Assembly (NCBI RefSeq): GCF_014698735.1 | Contig: NZ_JACJTQ010000009.1 | Coordinates: forward strand, 82,520 to 146,519 | Origin: Anabaena catenula FACHB-362 | GTDB lineage: Bacteria > Cyanobacteriota > Cyanobacteriia > Cyanobacteriales > Nostocaceae | DNA length: 64,000 bases | Reading direction: 5' to 3' | Part shown: positions 1-9,926 of the stretch, piece after piece | How the letters are laid out: the number at the start of each line of letters is the position of its first letter | How positions within the stretch are numbered: the first letter of the stretch is position 1 | The notes under the pieces: model-generated | Seen by the model: the letters and a program-made list of their open reading frames with translations, nothing else | The model's database searches: none | Told to the model about the DNA's origin: nothing | Translations under genes and position numbers: made by a program

Positions 1-79
1 AGACAAACAAATCGAAGGGGTGCTTTAAACCACTTCTGTCAGATTCCAAATCACAAACCTGATCTGCGGGAAACCAAGC

Positions 80-1343
80 ATGGATAAAGTGGCGCTGAAA
101 AAACACCTTTCATGGAAGCATATTCCTTTAGCATTGCAAATAGCGATCGCAATTATCCTGGCTGTAATCATAGGAAGTTTACTAAGTAGCCAAGCCGCAA
201 ATAATGCCGACTATATCAATCATTTAGCAATTCCCTGTAACTTAATACTCAAGGCGCTGCGGGCTTTGGCAACACCACTAATTATGTTAGCCGTACTCCA
301 CGCCTTTCTCACCGCTGATATCCCAGGTAGATCCGGTCGTCGTCTAACAGTGCTACTACTGACCAATACCACTGTAGCCATTTTTATCGGTCTTTTCGTC
401 GCCAACGTTTTACAACCAGGTTCATGGGGTCGCCTTTCTGCACCCTCTAGCACCGAAGCATCTAGCAAAACTCTCGACCCTTGGGGACTAGTCCAGGACA
501 TCGTACCAGATTCTATCCTCAAACCTCTGGTTGACAACAATGTCATTCAACTGATTTTTATCTCCTTAGCTTTCGGCGTAGTTTTGCGTGCCTTGAAAGC
601 ACAACAAATAGCGGAAAGCAAAACATATTACCAGGCAATAGAGGGGGTAATTACAATATTATTTGAGGCAGTTATCCGCATCCTCCACTGGACTATAGCT
701 TTAGTACCATTAGCAGTCTTTGGCATCGTTGCTAAAACTGTTGCCCTTCAAGGCTTTGCCCCCTTTAAATCCTTGGGAGCATTTATTTTAGCTGTGTTGT
801 TAGCTTTAAGTTTACAAGCCTGTTATTACTTGCTGCGAGTGAAATTTGGTTCTTGGGTAACTCCCAAAAACTTCTTAGCAGGCGGTTCAGAAGCTTTATT
901 AACAGCTTTTTCCACAGCTTCCTCAACAGCCACAACACCAATTACTTTTGAGGCTTTGCTATCTAAAATCGGTTTGCGGGAATCTTCTGCTTCTCTGGGG
1001 GCGCTAGTTGGTAGTAATTTTAACAATGATGGAACTGCCCTCTATGAAGCAATGTCAGCACTATTTATTGCCCAAGTATTGGGTTTACATCTTTCTCTAC
1101 CACAGCAGTTGATTGTTGTCATCACAGCTATTTTTGCTTCTGTTGGTGCAGCTGGTATACCAGAAGCTGGTTTAGTAACAATGACCCTTGTATTTACTTC
1201 TGTGGGTCTGCCTACTCAATACATAGCATTGCTAGTGACAGTGGATTGGTTCTTAGATCGTTGTCGCACTGCTATTAATGTTATGGGCGATATGACTGTC
1301 AGCTGCTTGCTTGATGGTAAGAAGCCGCTAAATAGGGTTTGCT

Positions 1344-1363
<20 letters not shown>
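80..1363 (+). CDS. Dicarboxylate/amino acid:cation symporter (DAACS family)
   Basis: A 427-residue inner-membrane secondary transporter of the glutamate/C4-dicarboxylate:Na+/H+ symporter family. Hydrophobic helices fill the protein. The family's Ser-rich reentrant loop is visible as STASSTATTPIT near residue 280, followed by NFNNDGTALYEA near 313 and ASVGAAGIPEAG near 355, the last two being substrate and cation-site motifs. Length fits the family. The last ten or so residues (NRVCCSRSVP) are encoded by a dispersed palindromic repeat that continues past the stop, so the natural C-terminus has probably been replaced. The substrate (glutamate, aspartate or dicarboxylate) cannot be told from sequence alone. 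Confidence 0.88.
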
Positions 1364-1422
<59 letters not shown>

Positions 1423-1725
1423 GAAGAATTAGAAGCAGCTGAGAATAGTTTATCTAGAGGGAAAAGTGAGCAGTTTTTGATGGTTTTAATGTCTATTGCT
1501 TGCACCTTCTTACCCTTTTTTACCCCTGAATCCCTTGATTCATCTAGGTTTTATCTTTATTCAGCAAGCCCTAAATACTAATATCGACACTTACAGCAGG
1601 TGACAGAGGTGTTTTTGCGTCTGTCTATATTGTATCAACCCTATAAATGGGATAAACACTGTCTCCGCGTCCCCCACTCCTCGCGTCTGTCCGTCCTGAA
1701 TATTTTACCTGAAATTGCAAATTTT

Positions 1726-2931
1726 ATGGATTCCCATCCCGCACTGTGTCAAGCTCTAGCCAATCGCATTATCACTAATCCGCAAAAACGAATTACCTTT
1801 GCTGAATACATGGATATGGTGTTATATCACCCAGAATATGGCTACTATTCCAGTGATACAGTCAAAATTGGGTTTCGAGGTGGTGATTTTTTCACATCTT
1901 CCAGTCTTGGGAATGATTTCGGCGAATTACTGGCTGTGCAGTTTTTCCAGATGTGGCAGATTTTAGGGCAACCAACGCCTTTTTCTTTGGTGGAAATGGG
2001 AGCAGGTTTTGGTATTTTGGCATCTCATATCCTCAATTACCTAAAATTACAGCACCCAGATTTTTTTACCGTACTGGAATACATCATTATTGAGAAATCG
2101 CCAAGTTTAAGGCAAGAACAGCAGCAAAGGTTACAAGACCAAAATGTTCGTTGGTGCAATTTGGAAGAAATAGCTCCCAACTCAATTATTGGCTGCTTTT
2201 TTTCTAATGAATTAGTAGATGCTTTTCCAGTCCATCAATTCACCCTAGAAGCAGGAGAATTGCGAGAAATTTATGTGACTACTTCGCAGAACCTAACCCC
2301 CGAAACCCCTTCCCTATTAGGGGAGAAGTCAAATATTGAATTTATTGAAGTATTAGGTGAACCATCTACGCCGCAGTTAGCAGCATATTTTGATTTGGTG
2401 GAAATTGAATTAAGCCAAAGTACTTATGCAGATGGTTATCGCAGTGAAATTAATTTAGCTGCTCTTGACTGGTTGAGTATAGTGGCAGACTGCTTGCAAC
2501 GCGGGTATGTGTTAACAATTGATTATGGCTACCCTTCCAGCCGTTATTATAACCCCAGGCGATCGCAAGGAACACTACAGTGCTACTACCATCATCGTTA
2601 TCATGATAATCCTTACATCAATATTGGGCGACAAGATATCACCGCTCATGTTGATTTTACAGCTTTGGAATCTTGGGGTAAAAAGTGCGGTTTAAATTCA
2701 GTTGGTTGGACACAACAAGGTTTATTTTTGATGGCGTTGGGGTTAGGTGAACGACTAGCTGCCCTTTCATCTCAAAACCAACCCCTATCACAAGTGCTAA
2801 ACCGACGGGAAACATTACACCAACTAATTTCACCCACGGGACTGGGCAGTTTTGGAGTTCTGGTTCAAAGCAAGGAATTAACGGCAAAAGAAGCCTTGCA
2901 ATGCTTGAAGGGATTAACCACACCTGGGTAG
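1726..2931 (+). CDS. Class I SAM-dependent methyltransferase, MidA/NDUFAF7 (DUF185) family
   Basis: A SAM-dependent methyltransferase of about 401 residues, homologous to the mitochondrial complex I assembly arginine methyltransferase NDUFAF7/MidA. Seen: the N-terminal family signature YMDMVLYHPEYGYYSS, then GGDFFTSSSLGNDFGE, the SAM-binding loop VEMGAGFGILA, and SNELVDAFPVHQF. I chose the ATG at 1726 (MDSHPALCQ) because the open frame upstream, back to 1600, reads as repeat-derived and unlike the family. The role in cyanobacteria is unproven; by analogy it may methylate an NDH-1 or other protein subunit. There is a short STRR-free gap to the small ORF downstream. Confidence 0.82.
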   Translation: MDSHPALCQALANRIITNPQKRITFAEYMDMVLYHPEYGYYSSDTVKIGFRGGDFFTSSSLGNDFGELLAVQFFQMWQILGQPTPFSLVEMGAGFGILASHILNYLKLQHPDFFTVLEYIIIEKSPSLRQEQQQRLQDQNVRWCNLEEIAPNSIIGCFFSNELVDAFPVHQFTLEAGELREIYVTTSQNLTPETPSLLGEKSNIEFIEVLGEPSTPQLAAYFDLVEIELSQSTYADGYRSEINLAALDWLSIVADCLQRGYVLTIDYGYPSSRYYNPRRSQGTLQCYYHHRYHDNPYINIGRQDITAHVDFTALESWGKKCGLNSVGWTQQGLFLMALGLGERLAALSSQNQPLSQVLNRRETLHQLISPTGLGSFGVLVQSKELTAKEALQCLKGLTTPG

Positions 2932-3040
2932 AGGTGAAGGTAAAAGGTTAAAACTCTATTTAAGAATCCTGTATCAGTCTTTATTAGACTAGCATAACAG
3001 TGATTACCTTGAACTCTCAAACCTTAATTTAGTAATAACT

Positions 3041-3136
3041 ATGACTGCTCACGACCTACTTGTGCTAGTAACTCTACTTAGTCCCGGACTCCTGCTTTCA
3101 ATTATAATCATGGCTACTTTTGCCGCAGGTGGCTGA
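3041..3136 (+). CDS. Putative 31-residue single-pass membrane peptide
   Basis: A short open frame, ATG at 3041 to TGA at 3136, that encodes MTAHDLLVLV, a strongly hydrophobic stretch of about 20 residues with a Ser-Pro-Gly kink, and a Gly-Gly end. The size and layout (polar start, one helix, tiny tail) resemble the low-molecular-weight subunits of photosystems, cytochrome b6f or NDH-1, but it matches none I can name (not PetN, PetL, PetM, PsbM, PsbT, Psb30 or PsaM). There is no clear Shine-Dalgarno, which is common in this genome. It stands alone between a methyltransferase and a dehydrogenase gene. Confidence 0.5.
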   Translation: MTAHDLLVLVTLLSPGLLLSIIIMATFAAGG

Positions 3137-3212
3137 TGTCTGGAAAATGAAAAGATGGGGAGATGGGGCGAATAAATAATCAAATAATTACTTATTCCCG
3201 GTTCCCATTCCC

Positions 3213-3240
3213 CAATGACCAATGACTAATGACCAATGAC
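3213..3240. repeat. AATGACC/AATGACT heptamer array
   Basis: Four near-identical heptamers (CAATGAC, TAATGAC variants) lie directly before the ribosome-binding region of the dehydrogenase gene at 3256. It is an STRR in the 5' untranslated region. Confidence 0.8.
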
Positions 3241-3255
3241 AAAGGAACGTAAAAC

Positions 3256-4134
3256 ATGAAGGTTGCATTTCTGGGAACTGGATTGATGGGACTACCGATG
3301 GCTCAAAGGTTATTAGCCGCAAATGTAGAGCTAGTGGCCTACAACCGCACCCCAGAAAAATTAGCACCACTACAAGCAGCAGGGGCAGAAATTGTCACAA
3401 AACCACGGCAAGCGATTTGCTCTGCTGATTGTATAGTTCTTATGCTATCTAATGCCGCAGCTATTTATCATGTCTTGCTCACAGATACCAGTTGGCACAC
3501 TTTATCAGGGCGCAGTGTCATCCAAATGGGGACGCTGACTCCTCCAGAAAGCCAAGAAATCAGAGATGCGGTAGTTGCGGCAGGTGGTGAATATATAGAA
3601 GCGCCAGTACTCGGTAGTATCCCGGAAGCAGAAACTGGCAAGTTAATTGTGATGGTAGGTGCGGAACCAGAACAATATCAACGTCACGTCAATTTACTGC
3701 AACATTTTGGCCCCGAACCAGTACACATCGGTCCTGTGGGATCTGCCTCAGCGCTGACACTGGCACTAAATCAACTCATTGCTTCCCTCACTACTAGCTT
3801 TGCCCTTAGTTTGGCTTTTGTCCAAATGCAAGGCATTGATATAGACTTGTTTATGCGAATCCTGCGCGATAGTAAACTGTACGCGCCTACCTTTGATCAA
3901 AACCTGAAACGGATGTTAGATGGCAATTACACTAAAGCGAATTTGCCTACAAAACAATTGATCAAAGAAATAGATTTATTTATCTCTGAAGCTAAATCCC
4001 TTGGTTTGAATCTCAGCAGTATTGAGGGTGTAAGGCATATCTTACAATCAGCAATGAAAATGTCATATCCAGAAGATGATTACTCTTCCGTCTTTCCCGC
4101 AATTCGGGAATGGGGTGAAGTTAGTGGTGGGTGA
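3256..4134 (+). CDS. Beta-hydroxyacid dehydrogenase-like protein (3-HIBADH/GLYR family) lacking the catalytic Lys
   Basis: A 292-residue Rossmann-fold protein of the 3-hydroxyisobutyrate dehydrogenase/glyoxylate reductase family. The N-terminal NAD(P) loop GTGLMGLPMA (7-16) is intact, YNRTPEK follows the second strand (suggesting NADP preference), and the substrate motif EAPVLGS is at 115-121. The usual catalytic Lys in the motif GxxxxxKLxxN aligns with Thr168 (GSASALTLALNQ), and I confirmed the ACA codon in the DNA. It may have altered or lost dehydrogenase activity. AAAGGAACG 13 bases upstream acts as ribosome-binding site. The substrate is unknown. Confidence 0.8.
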   Translation: MKVAFLGTGLMGLPMAQRLLAANVELVAYNRTPEKLAPLQAAGAEIVTKPRQAICSADCIVLMLSNAAAIYHVLLTDTSWHTLSGRSVIQMGTLTPPESQEIRDAVVAAGGEYIEAPVLGSIPEAETGKLIVMVGAEPEQYQRHVNLLQHFGPEPVHIGPVGSASALTLALNQLIASLTTSFALSLAFVQMQGIDIDLFMRILRDSKLYAPTFDQNLKRMLDGNYTKANLPTKQLIKEIDLFISEAKSLGLNLSSIEGVRHILQSAMKMSYPEDDYSSVFPAIREWGEVSGG

Positions 4135-4136
4135 TT

Positions 4137-4172
4137 GAAGGCAGAAGGCAGAAGGCAGAAGGCAGAAGGCAG
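4137..4172. repeat. AAGGCAG heptamer array (5 copies)
   Basis: Five tandem AAGGCAG units directly follow the stop codon of the dehydrogenase-like gene. It is a classical STRR between convergent genes. Confidence 0.88.
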
Positions 4173-4222
4173 GTAATAAAAATCAGTAGAAGTTATTCTC
4201 CCCCTCTGCCCCCCTGCTCCTC

Positions 4223-4750
4223 TTAAAATGGAATGTCATCGGGATCAGGTTCGGCTTCTGTTACAGGCTGATAGGATTGACGTTCAACATTTGCCGGTTG
4301 ATAAGTGGGTTCGGGGGTGATTGGCTGGGGTACTGTACCTGTAAAAGTTGTCGCTGGGGTTGGTGCTGGCTGGGTTGATTGGTATGTCTCTGGAGGACGC
4401 TGTGCTGGTGGTGCTACAGTCGCCACTGGTTGTGGACTCGGATTCATACTTTTGCCAATAGCATGAATACGTTGTACTGTCAACTCAGCACGTTTTTCTT
4501 TGAAACCTTCGGGACGATCAAAAGTATTCATCCCTAAGCGCCCTTCGATGATTACGCGATCGCCTGATTGGTAAGTTTGATGAATTTCTTTCGCTAAATT
4601 ACCCCAGCCGACAACTTTCAAAGGGTGTGAAGGGTCATCTGGACGCACTCCCGGAACATGAACGATCATTTCCGTAACTTCTAACCCGTCGGGTGTGTGA
4701 CGCAGTTGGGGAGCGTCATAAATTTCTGCCATTAAAATACAACTGTTCAT
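4223..4750 (-). CDS. ssb: Single-stranded DNA-binding protein
   Basis: A 175-residue SSB. The N-terminal half is the OB fold (GLEVTEMIVHVPG, then VVGWGNLAKEI and GDRVIIEGRLGMNTF). The second half is a Pro/Gln/Thr-rich flexible linker, and the tail ends in DPDDIPF, the acidic tip that docks partner proteins in replication and repair. The ATG at 4750 gives MNSCILMAEIY; the Met at residue 7 is an alternative start. It lies alone, convergent with the dehydrogenase gene. Cyanobacteria often have more than one ssb, so this may not be the only copy. Confidence 0.93.
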   Translation of the reverse strand: MNSCILMAEIYDAPQLRHTPDGLEVTEMIVHVPGVRPDDPSHPLKVVGWGNLAKEIHQTYQSGDRVIIEGRLGMNTFDRPEGFKEKRAELTVQRIHAIGKSMNPSPQPVATVAPPAQRPPETYQSTQPAPTPATTFTGTVPQPITPEPTYQPANVERQSYQPVTEAEPDPDDIPF

Positions 4751-5084
4751 ATATTTCTCCTCATTCAGTCAAACTTTACAATATTTCCATCCCCTAGATT
4801 TATCTATGGGGTTACTTACTCCCTTACCAGTGTAAGATTAGCTATCTTCTTCCTTCTTCCTTCGCGCTCTTTGCGTCTTTGCGGTTTATTTAAACCGTAT
4901 TCTTTTAGTGGGAAGGGAGTAGCACTTGGCACTCCTGAACTTCATCGCAGGGGATTAAAATCACATTTAATCACAAAAGTCAAGTGAGAACTTTGAACAA
5001 CTATTAATAGCTGTTCATGAACTGCACCTGACTGAAACGAGCATTTTATTCTGCATTGAGTAGTACTAATTTACCATTAAAAGA
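4751..5084. other. Intergenic region without a supported gene
   Basis: It holds the ssb promoter region and a fragment of a common cyanobacterial repeat (around 4862, the CTCTTTGCGTCTTTGCGG type). I see no convincing ORF, RNA gene or terminator. Confidence 0.5.
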
Positions 5085-6299
5085 TTAAATCTGGACATGA
5101 ACTGGAAAAACACCTAGAGCAATTAACCGTGCCGGCAGGTCGCGTAAGATAGGTAAACGCAGCAACAAGGGCGGTTGAAATGTTTGATTTTCCGTCAGAA
5201 TTGGGGTAAAAATCTGTTTTTGAATGAAACTTTGAAAAGCTTGAATCAGACGTGTAGGTAACTCTCGACGCTGCTGCACTTGGGCTAAATCGCTGACTTC
5301 TACATAACGTTGCTTGAGAGATTTAGTGAGTACATTTGCAGTCACCACAGCATCTTGAATTGCGTAGTTTATCCCCACACCACCTACAGGGGACATGACA
5401 TGGGCAGCATCACCGATGAGTAGCAGTCCGGGAAGATACCAGCGTTGAACACGGCTAGACTCTACTGAGAGAAAAGCTACCTGTGACCAATCTTGCAAAT
5501 TTTGGATACGATTATTTAATTCTGGTACTATCTCCACAATAGACTTTCTCAACGCCTCTAAACCAGCGGCACGCAGTTGTTGATAACCACCTTTAGGAAT
5601 AACATAGGCAATTTGCCATTCTTCACCACGATTGAGCATAACAACAATGTGACCAGCCCCAAAGCGCCCCATTCCTCCCGCAATTTCTTCTGACTGACGG
5701 GGAAGACGAAACCAAAGCACATCCATTGGTGATGAAGTTTCTATTGACTCAAAGCCGCCTAATTGCCTTAAGCGTGAGTGTCGTCCATCTGCACCAATTG
5801 TGAGTATAGCTCGGACTTCATGCCAGCCACCTTGTCCACGATAACGCACACCTTGAATTACGCCATTTTCTGCAATTAGTTCTTGGACATTTGCACCCAT
5901 GACTAAGTGAAAATTGGGATATTTTTGGGCTTCTTGGGTGATGAACTCCAAGAATTTTACTTGGGGAAGCATCATGATATAAGGGTAGCGGGTTTTCAGG
6001 TGGCTAAAATCTGCTAAAGTCACAGTATCTTGGGGAGTTTGTATCTGAAGGCGGTGCATTTTCGTGTGAGGTAGTTGTAAAATGCGATCGCTCAAACCCA
6101 ACTCTTCCATAATCTGCATTACCGAAGGGTGAATAGTATCACCTCGAAAATCCCGGTCAAAATCCTTGTGTGCTTCCAGCAGCATCACCGAAATTCCCTG
6201 ACGCGCTAACAGCAGAGAAAGTACAGCCCCTGCCGGTCCACCACCAACAATGCAACAATCTGTAGTTATTACGTCTACGATCTCGTGAGCATCATTCAT
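5085..6299 (-). CDS. FAD-dependent monooxygenase (UbiH/PHBH-like)
   Basis: A 404-residue group A flavoprotein monooxygenase. Seen in order: the ADP-binding GGGPAGAVLSLLLARQG near residue 18, the DG motif GADGRHSRLRQ near 170, and the second FAD motif GDAAHVMSPVGGVGINYAIQDA near 295. The family hydroxylates aromatic or polyketide substrates using NAD(P)H and O2; the substrate here is unknown. A strong ribosome-binding site (AGGAGG) lies seven bases before the ATG at 6299, so the start is secure. It is transcribed divergently from pheT. Confidence 0.85.
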   Translation of the reverse strand: MNDAHEIVDVITTDCCIVGGGPAGAVLSLLLARQGISVMLLEAHKDFDRDFRGDTIHPSVMQIMEELGLSDRILQLPHTKMHRLQIQTPQDTVTLADFSHLKTRYPYIMMLPQVKFLEFITQEAQKYPNFHLVMGANVQELIAENGVIQGVRYRGQGGWHEVRAILTIGADGRHSRLRQLGGFESIETSSPMDVLWFRLPRQSEEIAGGMGRFGAGHIVVMLNRGEEWQIAYVIPKGGYQQLRAAGLEALRKSIVEIVPELNNRIQNLQDWSQVAFLSVESSRVQRWYLPGLLLIGDAAHVMSPVGGVGINYAIQDAVVTANVLTKSLKQRYVEVSDLAQVQQRRELPTRLIQAFQSFIQKQIFTPILTENQTFQPPLLLRLPILRDLPARLIALGVFPVHVQI

Positions 6300-6463
6300 A
6301 AAACCTCCTGAAAACTAAGGAGGGCAATTTCCAATTATAGCCTGTAACAATAATTTTAATAAATTAGACCTTGGCATCTGGAGAACGATATAAAAACCTA
6401 TAGCAGATTGCAGATCAATGAGGTACAGAATCAAAATTCAAACCTAGACAGCAAGCCAGTTTT

Positions 6464-6491
6464 ACTCCTGACTCCTGACTCCTGACTCCTG
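6464..6491. repeat. ACTCCTG heptamer array (4 copies)
   Basis: Four exact ACTCCTG units lie in the divergent promoter region between the FAD monooxygenase and pheT. Confidence 0.88.
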
Positions 6492-6570
6492 AATTCTGCT
6501 GTAATTATCTCCACCTAACAGATAAAATTAAAGCAAAAGACAAATCTAAATCTGAACACCAGCACACTCC

Positions 6571-9006
6571 ATGCGTATTTCTCTAAATTGGCTGCGGGAA
6601 CTAGTAGAAATAAAACTTACTCCAGAAGAATTAGCCGAAACCTTGACAATGGCAGGTTTTGAAGTTGAAGATATTGAAGATCGCCGGACTTGGGCAAATG
6701 GCGTAGTTGTGGGGAGAGTGCTTGAGCGTCAACCTCACCCCAATGCAGATAAACTCAGCGTTTGTACAGTAGATATTGGTGCAGATGAGACTTTAAATAT
6801 TGTCTGTGGTGCTGCTAATGTCTGTGCAGATATATATGTTCCCATTGCAACTACAGGAACTTATTTACCAAATATCGATTTAAAAATTAAACCAGCCAAA
6901 CTACGCGGTGTACCATCTAACGGGATGATATGTTCTTTAAAAGAACTAGGTTTACCCACTGACATAGATGGTATTCATATTTTCACACCAGAAAATCTCA
7001 CCTTGGGTAGTGATGTACGTCCCTTGTTAGGTTTAGATGATGTGATTTTAGATGTGACTGCGACTGCTAACCGTGCTGATGCTTTATCTATGGTGGGTAT
7101 CGCTAGGGAAGTAGCAGCTTTAACAGGTGGAAAGTTGTCTATTCCAGAATCCGCAAAAGTAGAAATTATCAAAGGTACAGGAAACTTAGCTTTAAAAATC
7201 TCTGAACCAGAAGCTTGTCCGGCTTATATCGGTACGGTAATAGAACAGCTAAAAATTGCTCCTTCTCCGGAATGGTTACAACAGCGTTTGCGTTCTGCTG
7301 GAGTTAGACCAATTAATAATGTAGTTGATATCACTAACTACGTTTTGTTAGAACGGGGACAACCTCTCCACGCTTTTGATCAAGAACGGTTAAAATCTGT
7401 GGCTGGGGGTGAAAAATTAACTATTGGTGTGCGCTTTGCTGATGCTGGAGAAACTCTCAAAACCTTAGATGGACAAACCCGCAATTTATCAACTCAAAAT
7501 TTGTTAATCACCGCTAATAATAAAGCAGTGGCTTTAGCCGGTGTCATGGGTGGAGAGGAAACGGAAGTTCATGAAGGTACACAAAGTCTAGTTTTAGAAG
7601 CGGCTTTATTTGATTCTGTGGCTATTCGCCGTTCTTCTCGTAGTGTAGGGTTAAGAAGTGAGGCTTCGGGCAGATATGAACGCGGAGTAAATCGGGCAGA
7701 ATTAGAAATCGCTTGTCACCGGGCTTTATCATTAATCAGTGAATTAGCCGCAGGTGTAATTGTTCAGCAAGAAACTTCTGATAGTCGTCCTGATTCTTCT
7801 ACTTGGTCCCATTCTATCGCCCTGCGTTTAGATCGAGTGAATGACGTACTTGGACCGGTTGAGTTGGGAGACGAAACGGGAGAACTGCAAGAAAAAGATG
7901 TAGAAGAAATTTTAACTGCACTAGGATGTGAGTTGGTGAATACTGGTGAACGTACTTGGAAGGTGACAGTACCTCCCTATCGTTACCGGGACTTAGAACG
8001 GGAAATTGATTTAATTGAAGAAATTGCCCGTCTTTATGGCTATGATAAATTCTGCGATACTTTACCAGAGAAAACTGAACCTGGTTATCTATCTTTAGAT
8101 CAAGAGTTACTTCGGAAGTTACGCGCTTCCCTACGGGCTGAAGGTTTGACAGAATTAATTCATTATTCTTTGGTTAAACCAGGAGAAAGTCAGCAAATAG
8201 TCTTAACAAATCCATTATTTGCCGAATATTCGGCGTTGCGAACCGATTTAATATCTGGGTTAATTGATGCTTGTCAATATAATGTAGAACAGGGAAATAG
8301 GGCGCTAAATGGTTTTGAAATTGGGCGCATTTTCTGGCGCGAAGAAGATGGTTTCCAAGAAACTGATATGCTGGCTGGGATCATTGGTGGTGATGCCTCT
8401 TTGGGTAAATGGTCAAGAGGTGGTCGTGAACAACCTATCACTTGGTTTGAAGCGAAAGGGATTTTAGAAAGTGTGTTTCAACAACTTGGTTTGCGGGTGG
8501 AATTTCAACCAGAAAACCGCGATTCTCGATTGCATCCTGGACGCACTGCTTCTTTATGGGTGGGGGGAAACAGACTGGGAACTTTTGGGCAAGTTCATCC
8601 TCAATTGCGACGGGAAAAGGGTTTACCAGAAGCAGTTTATGTGTTCCAATTAAGTTTGGATGTGCTGTTGAATGGGCTGGATAATGATGAATTGCTAGTT
8701 CCCAAGTTCCATTCTTATTCTACCTATCCAGCGAGCGATAGAGATATTGCCTTTTTCGCACCAGTGAAAGTCACGGTTTCGGAAATTGAAAAGGTGATTA
8801 CCAAAGCTGGTAAAGGTTTATTAGATTCTGTGGAATTGTTTGATGAGTATCGCGGTGAACACGTTCCAGTCGGACAACGGAGTTTAGCCTTTCGTTTAGT
8901 CTATCGTGCCAGCGATCGCACTCTCACCGATTCTGAAGTCCAACCAGTCCACGATAAAGTCCGTAGTGCTTTAGTGGAAAAATTCGGCGTGAGTCTGAGA
9001 AGTTAG
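6571..9006 (+). CDS. pheT: Phenylalanine--tRNA ligase beta subunit
   Basis: The 811-residue beta subunit of the heterotetrameric PheRS. It shows the N-terminal [11 protein letters not shown], the tRNA-binding (EMAP-like) domain with [14 protein letters not shown] near residue 56, the B3/B4 editing domain with [10 protein letters not shown] near 326, the B5 domain, the catalytic-like core with [11 protein letters not shown] near 488, and the C-terminal ferredoxin-like FDX-ACB domain ([11 protein letters not shown] near 723). Length is normal. pheS is not next to it, as is usual in cyanobacteria. It attaches Phe to tRNA-Phe in the cytoplasm together with PheS. Confidence 0.96.
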   Translation: MRISLNWLRELVEIKLTPEELAETLTMAGFEVEDIEDRRTWANGVVVGRVLERQPHPNADKLSVCTVDIGADETLNIVCGAANVCADIYVPIATTGTYLPNIDLKIKPAKLRGVPSNGMICSLKELGLPTDIDGIHIFTPENLTLGSDVRPLLGLDDVILDVTATANRADALSMVGIAREVAALTGGKLSIPESAKVEIIKGTGNLALKISEPEACPAYIGTVIEQLKIAPSPEWLQQRLRSAGVRPINNVVDITNYVLLERGQPLHAFDQERLKSVAGGEKLTIGVRFADAGETLKTLDGQTRNLSTQNLLITANNKAVALAGVMGGEETEVHEGTQSLVLEAALFDSVAIRRSSRSVGLRSEASGRYERGVNRAELEIACHRALSLISELAAGVIVQQETSDSRPDSSTWSHSIALRLDRVNDVLGPVELGDETGELQEKDVEEILTALGCELVNTGERTWKVTVPPYRYRDLEREIDLIEEIARLYGYDKFCDTLPEKTEPGYLSLDQELLRKLRASLRAEGLTELIHYSLVKPGESQQIVLTNPLFAEYSALRTDLISGLIDACQYNVEQGNRALNGFEIGRIFWREEDGFQETDMLAGIIGGDASLGKWSRGGREQPITWFEAKGILESVFQQLGLRVEFQPENRDSRLHPGRTASLWVGGNRLGTFGQVHPQLRREKGLPEAVYVFQLSLDVLLNGLDNDELLVPKFHSYSTYPASDRDIAFFAPVKVTVSEIEKVITKAGKGLLDSVELFDEYRGEHVPVGQRSLAFRLVYRASDRTLTDSEVQPVHDKVRSALVEKFGVSLRS

Positions 9007-9095
9007 GATTTTTTAATGGGTAATTGGGGAAAAGGTAATTGCTAAGAGTTTTTTCTATTTACTAATTCCCAATTCTCATGAAGTAGATCAACGTC

Positions 9096-9158
9096 AATAA
9101 TTAAAGGTTTGTAGTCAGGGCTACAGCCCTAATTTGGGTTTTAAAGCCCTCACTACCA
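9096..9158. repeat. Dispersed repeat with left arm AATAATTAAAGGTTTGT
   Basis: It starts AATAATTAAAGGTTTGTAGT, contains the nested palindrome CAGGGCTACAGCCCT, and ends without a matching right arm. A second copy at 10207-10267 has the right arm instead. Confidence 0.65.
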
Positions 9159-9217
9159 GCCACTTTCAACTGATACCTCTTTTCATATTTTATTCTTAAC
9201 CTAGGATTAACAAAATC

Positions 9218-9487
9218 ATGCCTAAATACATAATGTGGGGAACTTACTGCGAAGATGTCCTCGCAAAACGTGACCCCTATCGTCAAGCCCATTTAGACGG
9301 ATTAGCCAAACAAAAAGAAGCTGGTGTTTTGATCACCCTTGGCCCTACCAAAGATGTCACACAAGTTTTTGGCATTTATGAAGCCGAAGACGAAAACACC
9401 GTTCGTCAATTAGTGGAAGCTGATCCCTATTGGCAAAACGGCATTTGGACTGAATATTCTATTAAGGAATGGATTCAAGCTTTTTAG
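9218..9487 (+). CDS. YciI family protein
   Basis: An 89-residue small alpha/beta protein with the YCII-like dimeric ferredoxin fold: a first strand MPKYIMWGTY, then RQAHLDGLAKQKEAGVLITLGP with the conserved His, and a final DPYWQNGIWTEYSIKEW, close to the usual family end. The biochemical role of most YciI proteins is unknown. AGGA lies 12 bases upstream of the ATG. It stands as a single gene downstream of pheT, separated by a dispersed repeat. Confidence 0.85.
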   Translation: MPKYIMWGTYCEDVLAKRDPYRQAHLDGLAKQKEAGVLITLGPTKDVTQVFGIYEAEDENTVRQLVEADPYWQNGIWTEYSIKEWIQAF

Positions 9488-9574
9488 TCAATCATAATTC
9501 ATAATTTGTAATTAATTACGAATTACGTTGGCGGTAGCCAGCCGTAGGCATTATTACGAATTACGAATTACGAA

Positions 9575-9766
9575 TTATCCTTTAAGTGCTTTTCTAAAAT
9601 TACGCCGATAGGATGGATTAGCAATAAACAAAGCTGGCCATAGCAAAGAAAAACCAATGCGATTTGGCAGACTTTGATTAAAGTTAGTTTTATTGAATCC
9701 AGTCCAAAACTTCCAAGCTCCACCGACATAAACCACTATCAAGCCAAGAATAATTAATTTACCCAT
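9575..9766 (-). CDS. Small conserved-type membrane protein, unknown function
   Basis: About 63 residues when started at the internal ATG (MGKLIILGLIVVYVGG); an upstream ATG at 9775 would add three residues. It has an N-terminal transmembrane helix, then a Trp/Phe-rich amphipathic part and a basic tail (YRRNFRKALKG). The shape looks like a thylakoid or plasma-membrane accessory peptide. I do not recognise it. It converges on the YciI gene. Confidence 0.55.
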   Translation of the reverse strand: MGKLIILGLIVVYVGGAWKFWTGFNKTNFNQSLPNRIGFSLLWPALFIANPSYRRNFRKALKG

Positions 9767-9849
9767 TTCCATCAACTCCCTTAGTAACTGACAGAATATT
9801 AGCTAAGTAGAAAGGCACAAATCAAGATAAATCTTGTTATAAAGATGAA

Positions 9850-9926
9850 CACAGTTCAAACTTTATCCCAATGATAAATATTTACGCCAACTTACATAAG
9901 TATGCCTCACTTATGTAGGTTTTTTG
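9850..9926 (+). ncRNA. Candidate small RNA ending in an intrinsic terminator
   Basis: A TATAAA box at 9838-9843 is followed 48 bases later by a stem-loop and T-run on the plus strand, with no plus-strand ORF between them and no gene directly upstream to need a terminator (the nearest plus-strand stop is at 9487). This suggests a short transcript of about 75 nt. The 5' end is inferred only from the TATAAA box. It matches no RNA family I recognise. Confidence 0.35.
9891..9926 (+). terminator. Stem-loop with T-run
   Basis: An 11-bp stem (CTTACATAAGT with ACTTATGTAGG, one G-U pair), a 7-nt loop, then TTTTTTG. It is well formed for the plus strand only. Confidence 0.65.

Noticed and set aside
1600..1725. 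42-residue N-terminal extension of the MidA-type protein
   Set aside because: Encoded by sequence resembling CTCCGCGTCCCCC-type repeats and absent from the family pattern.
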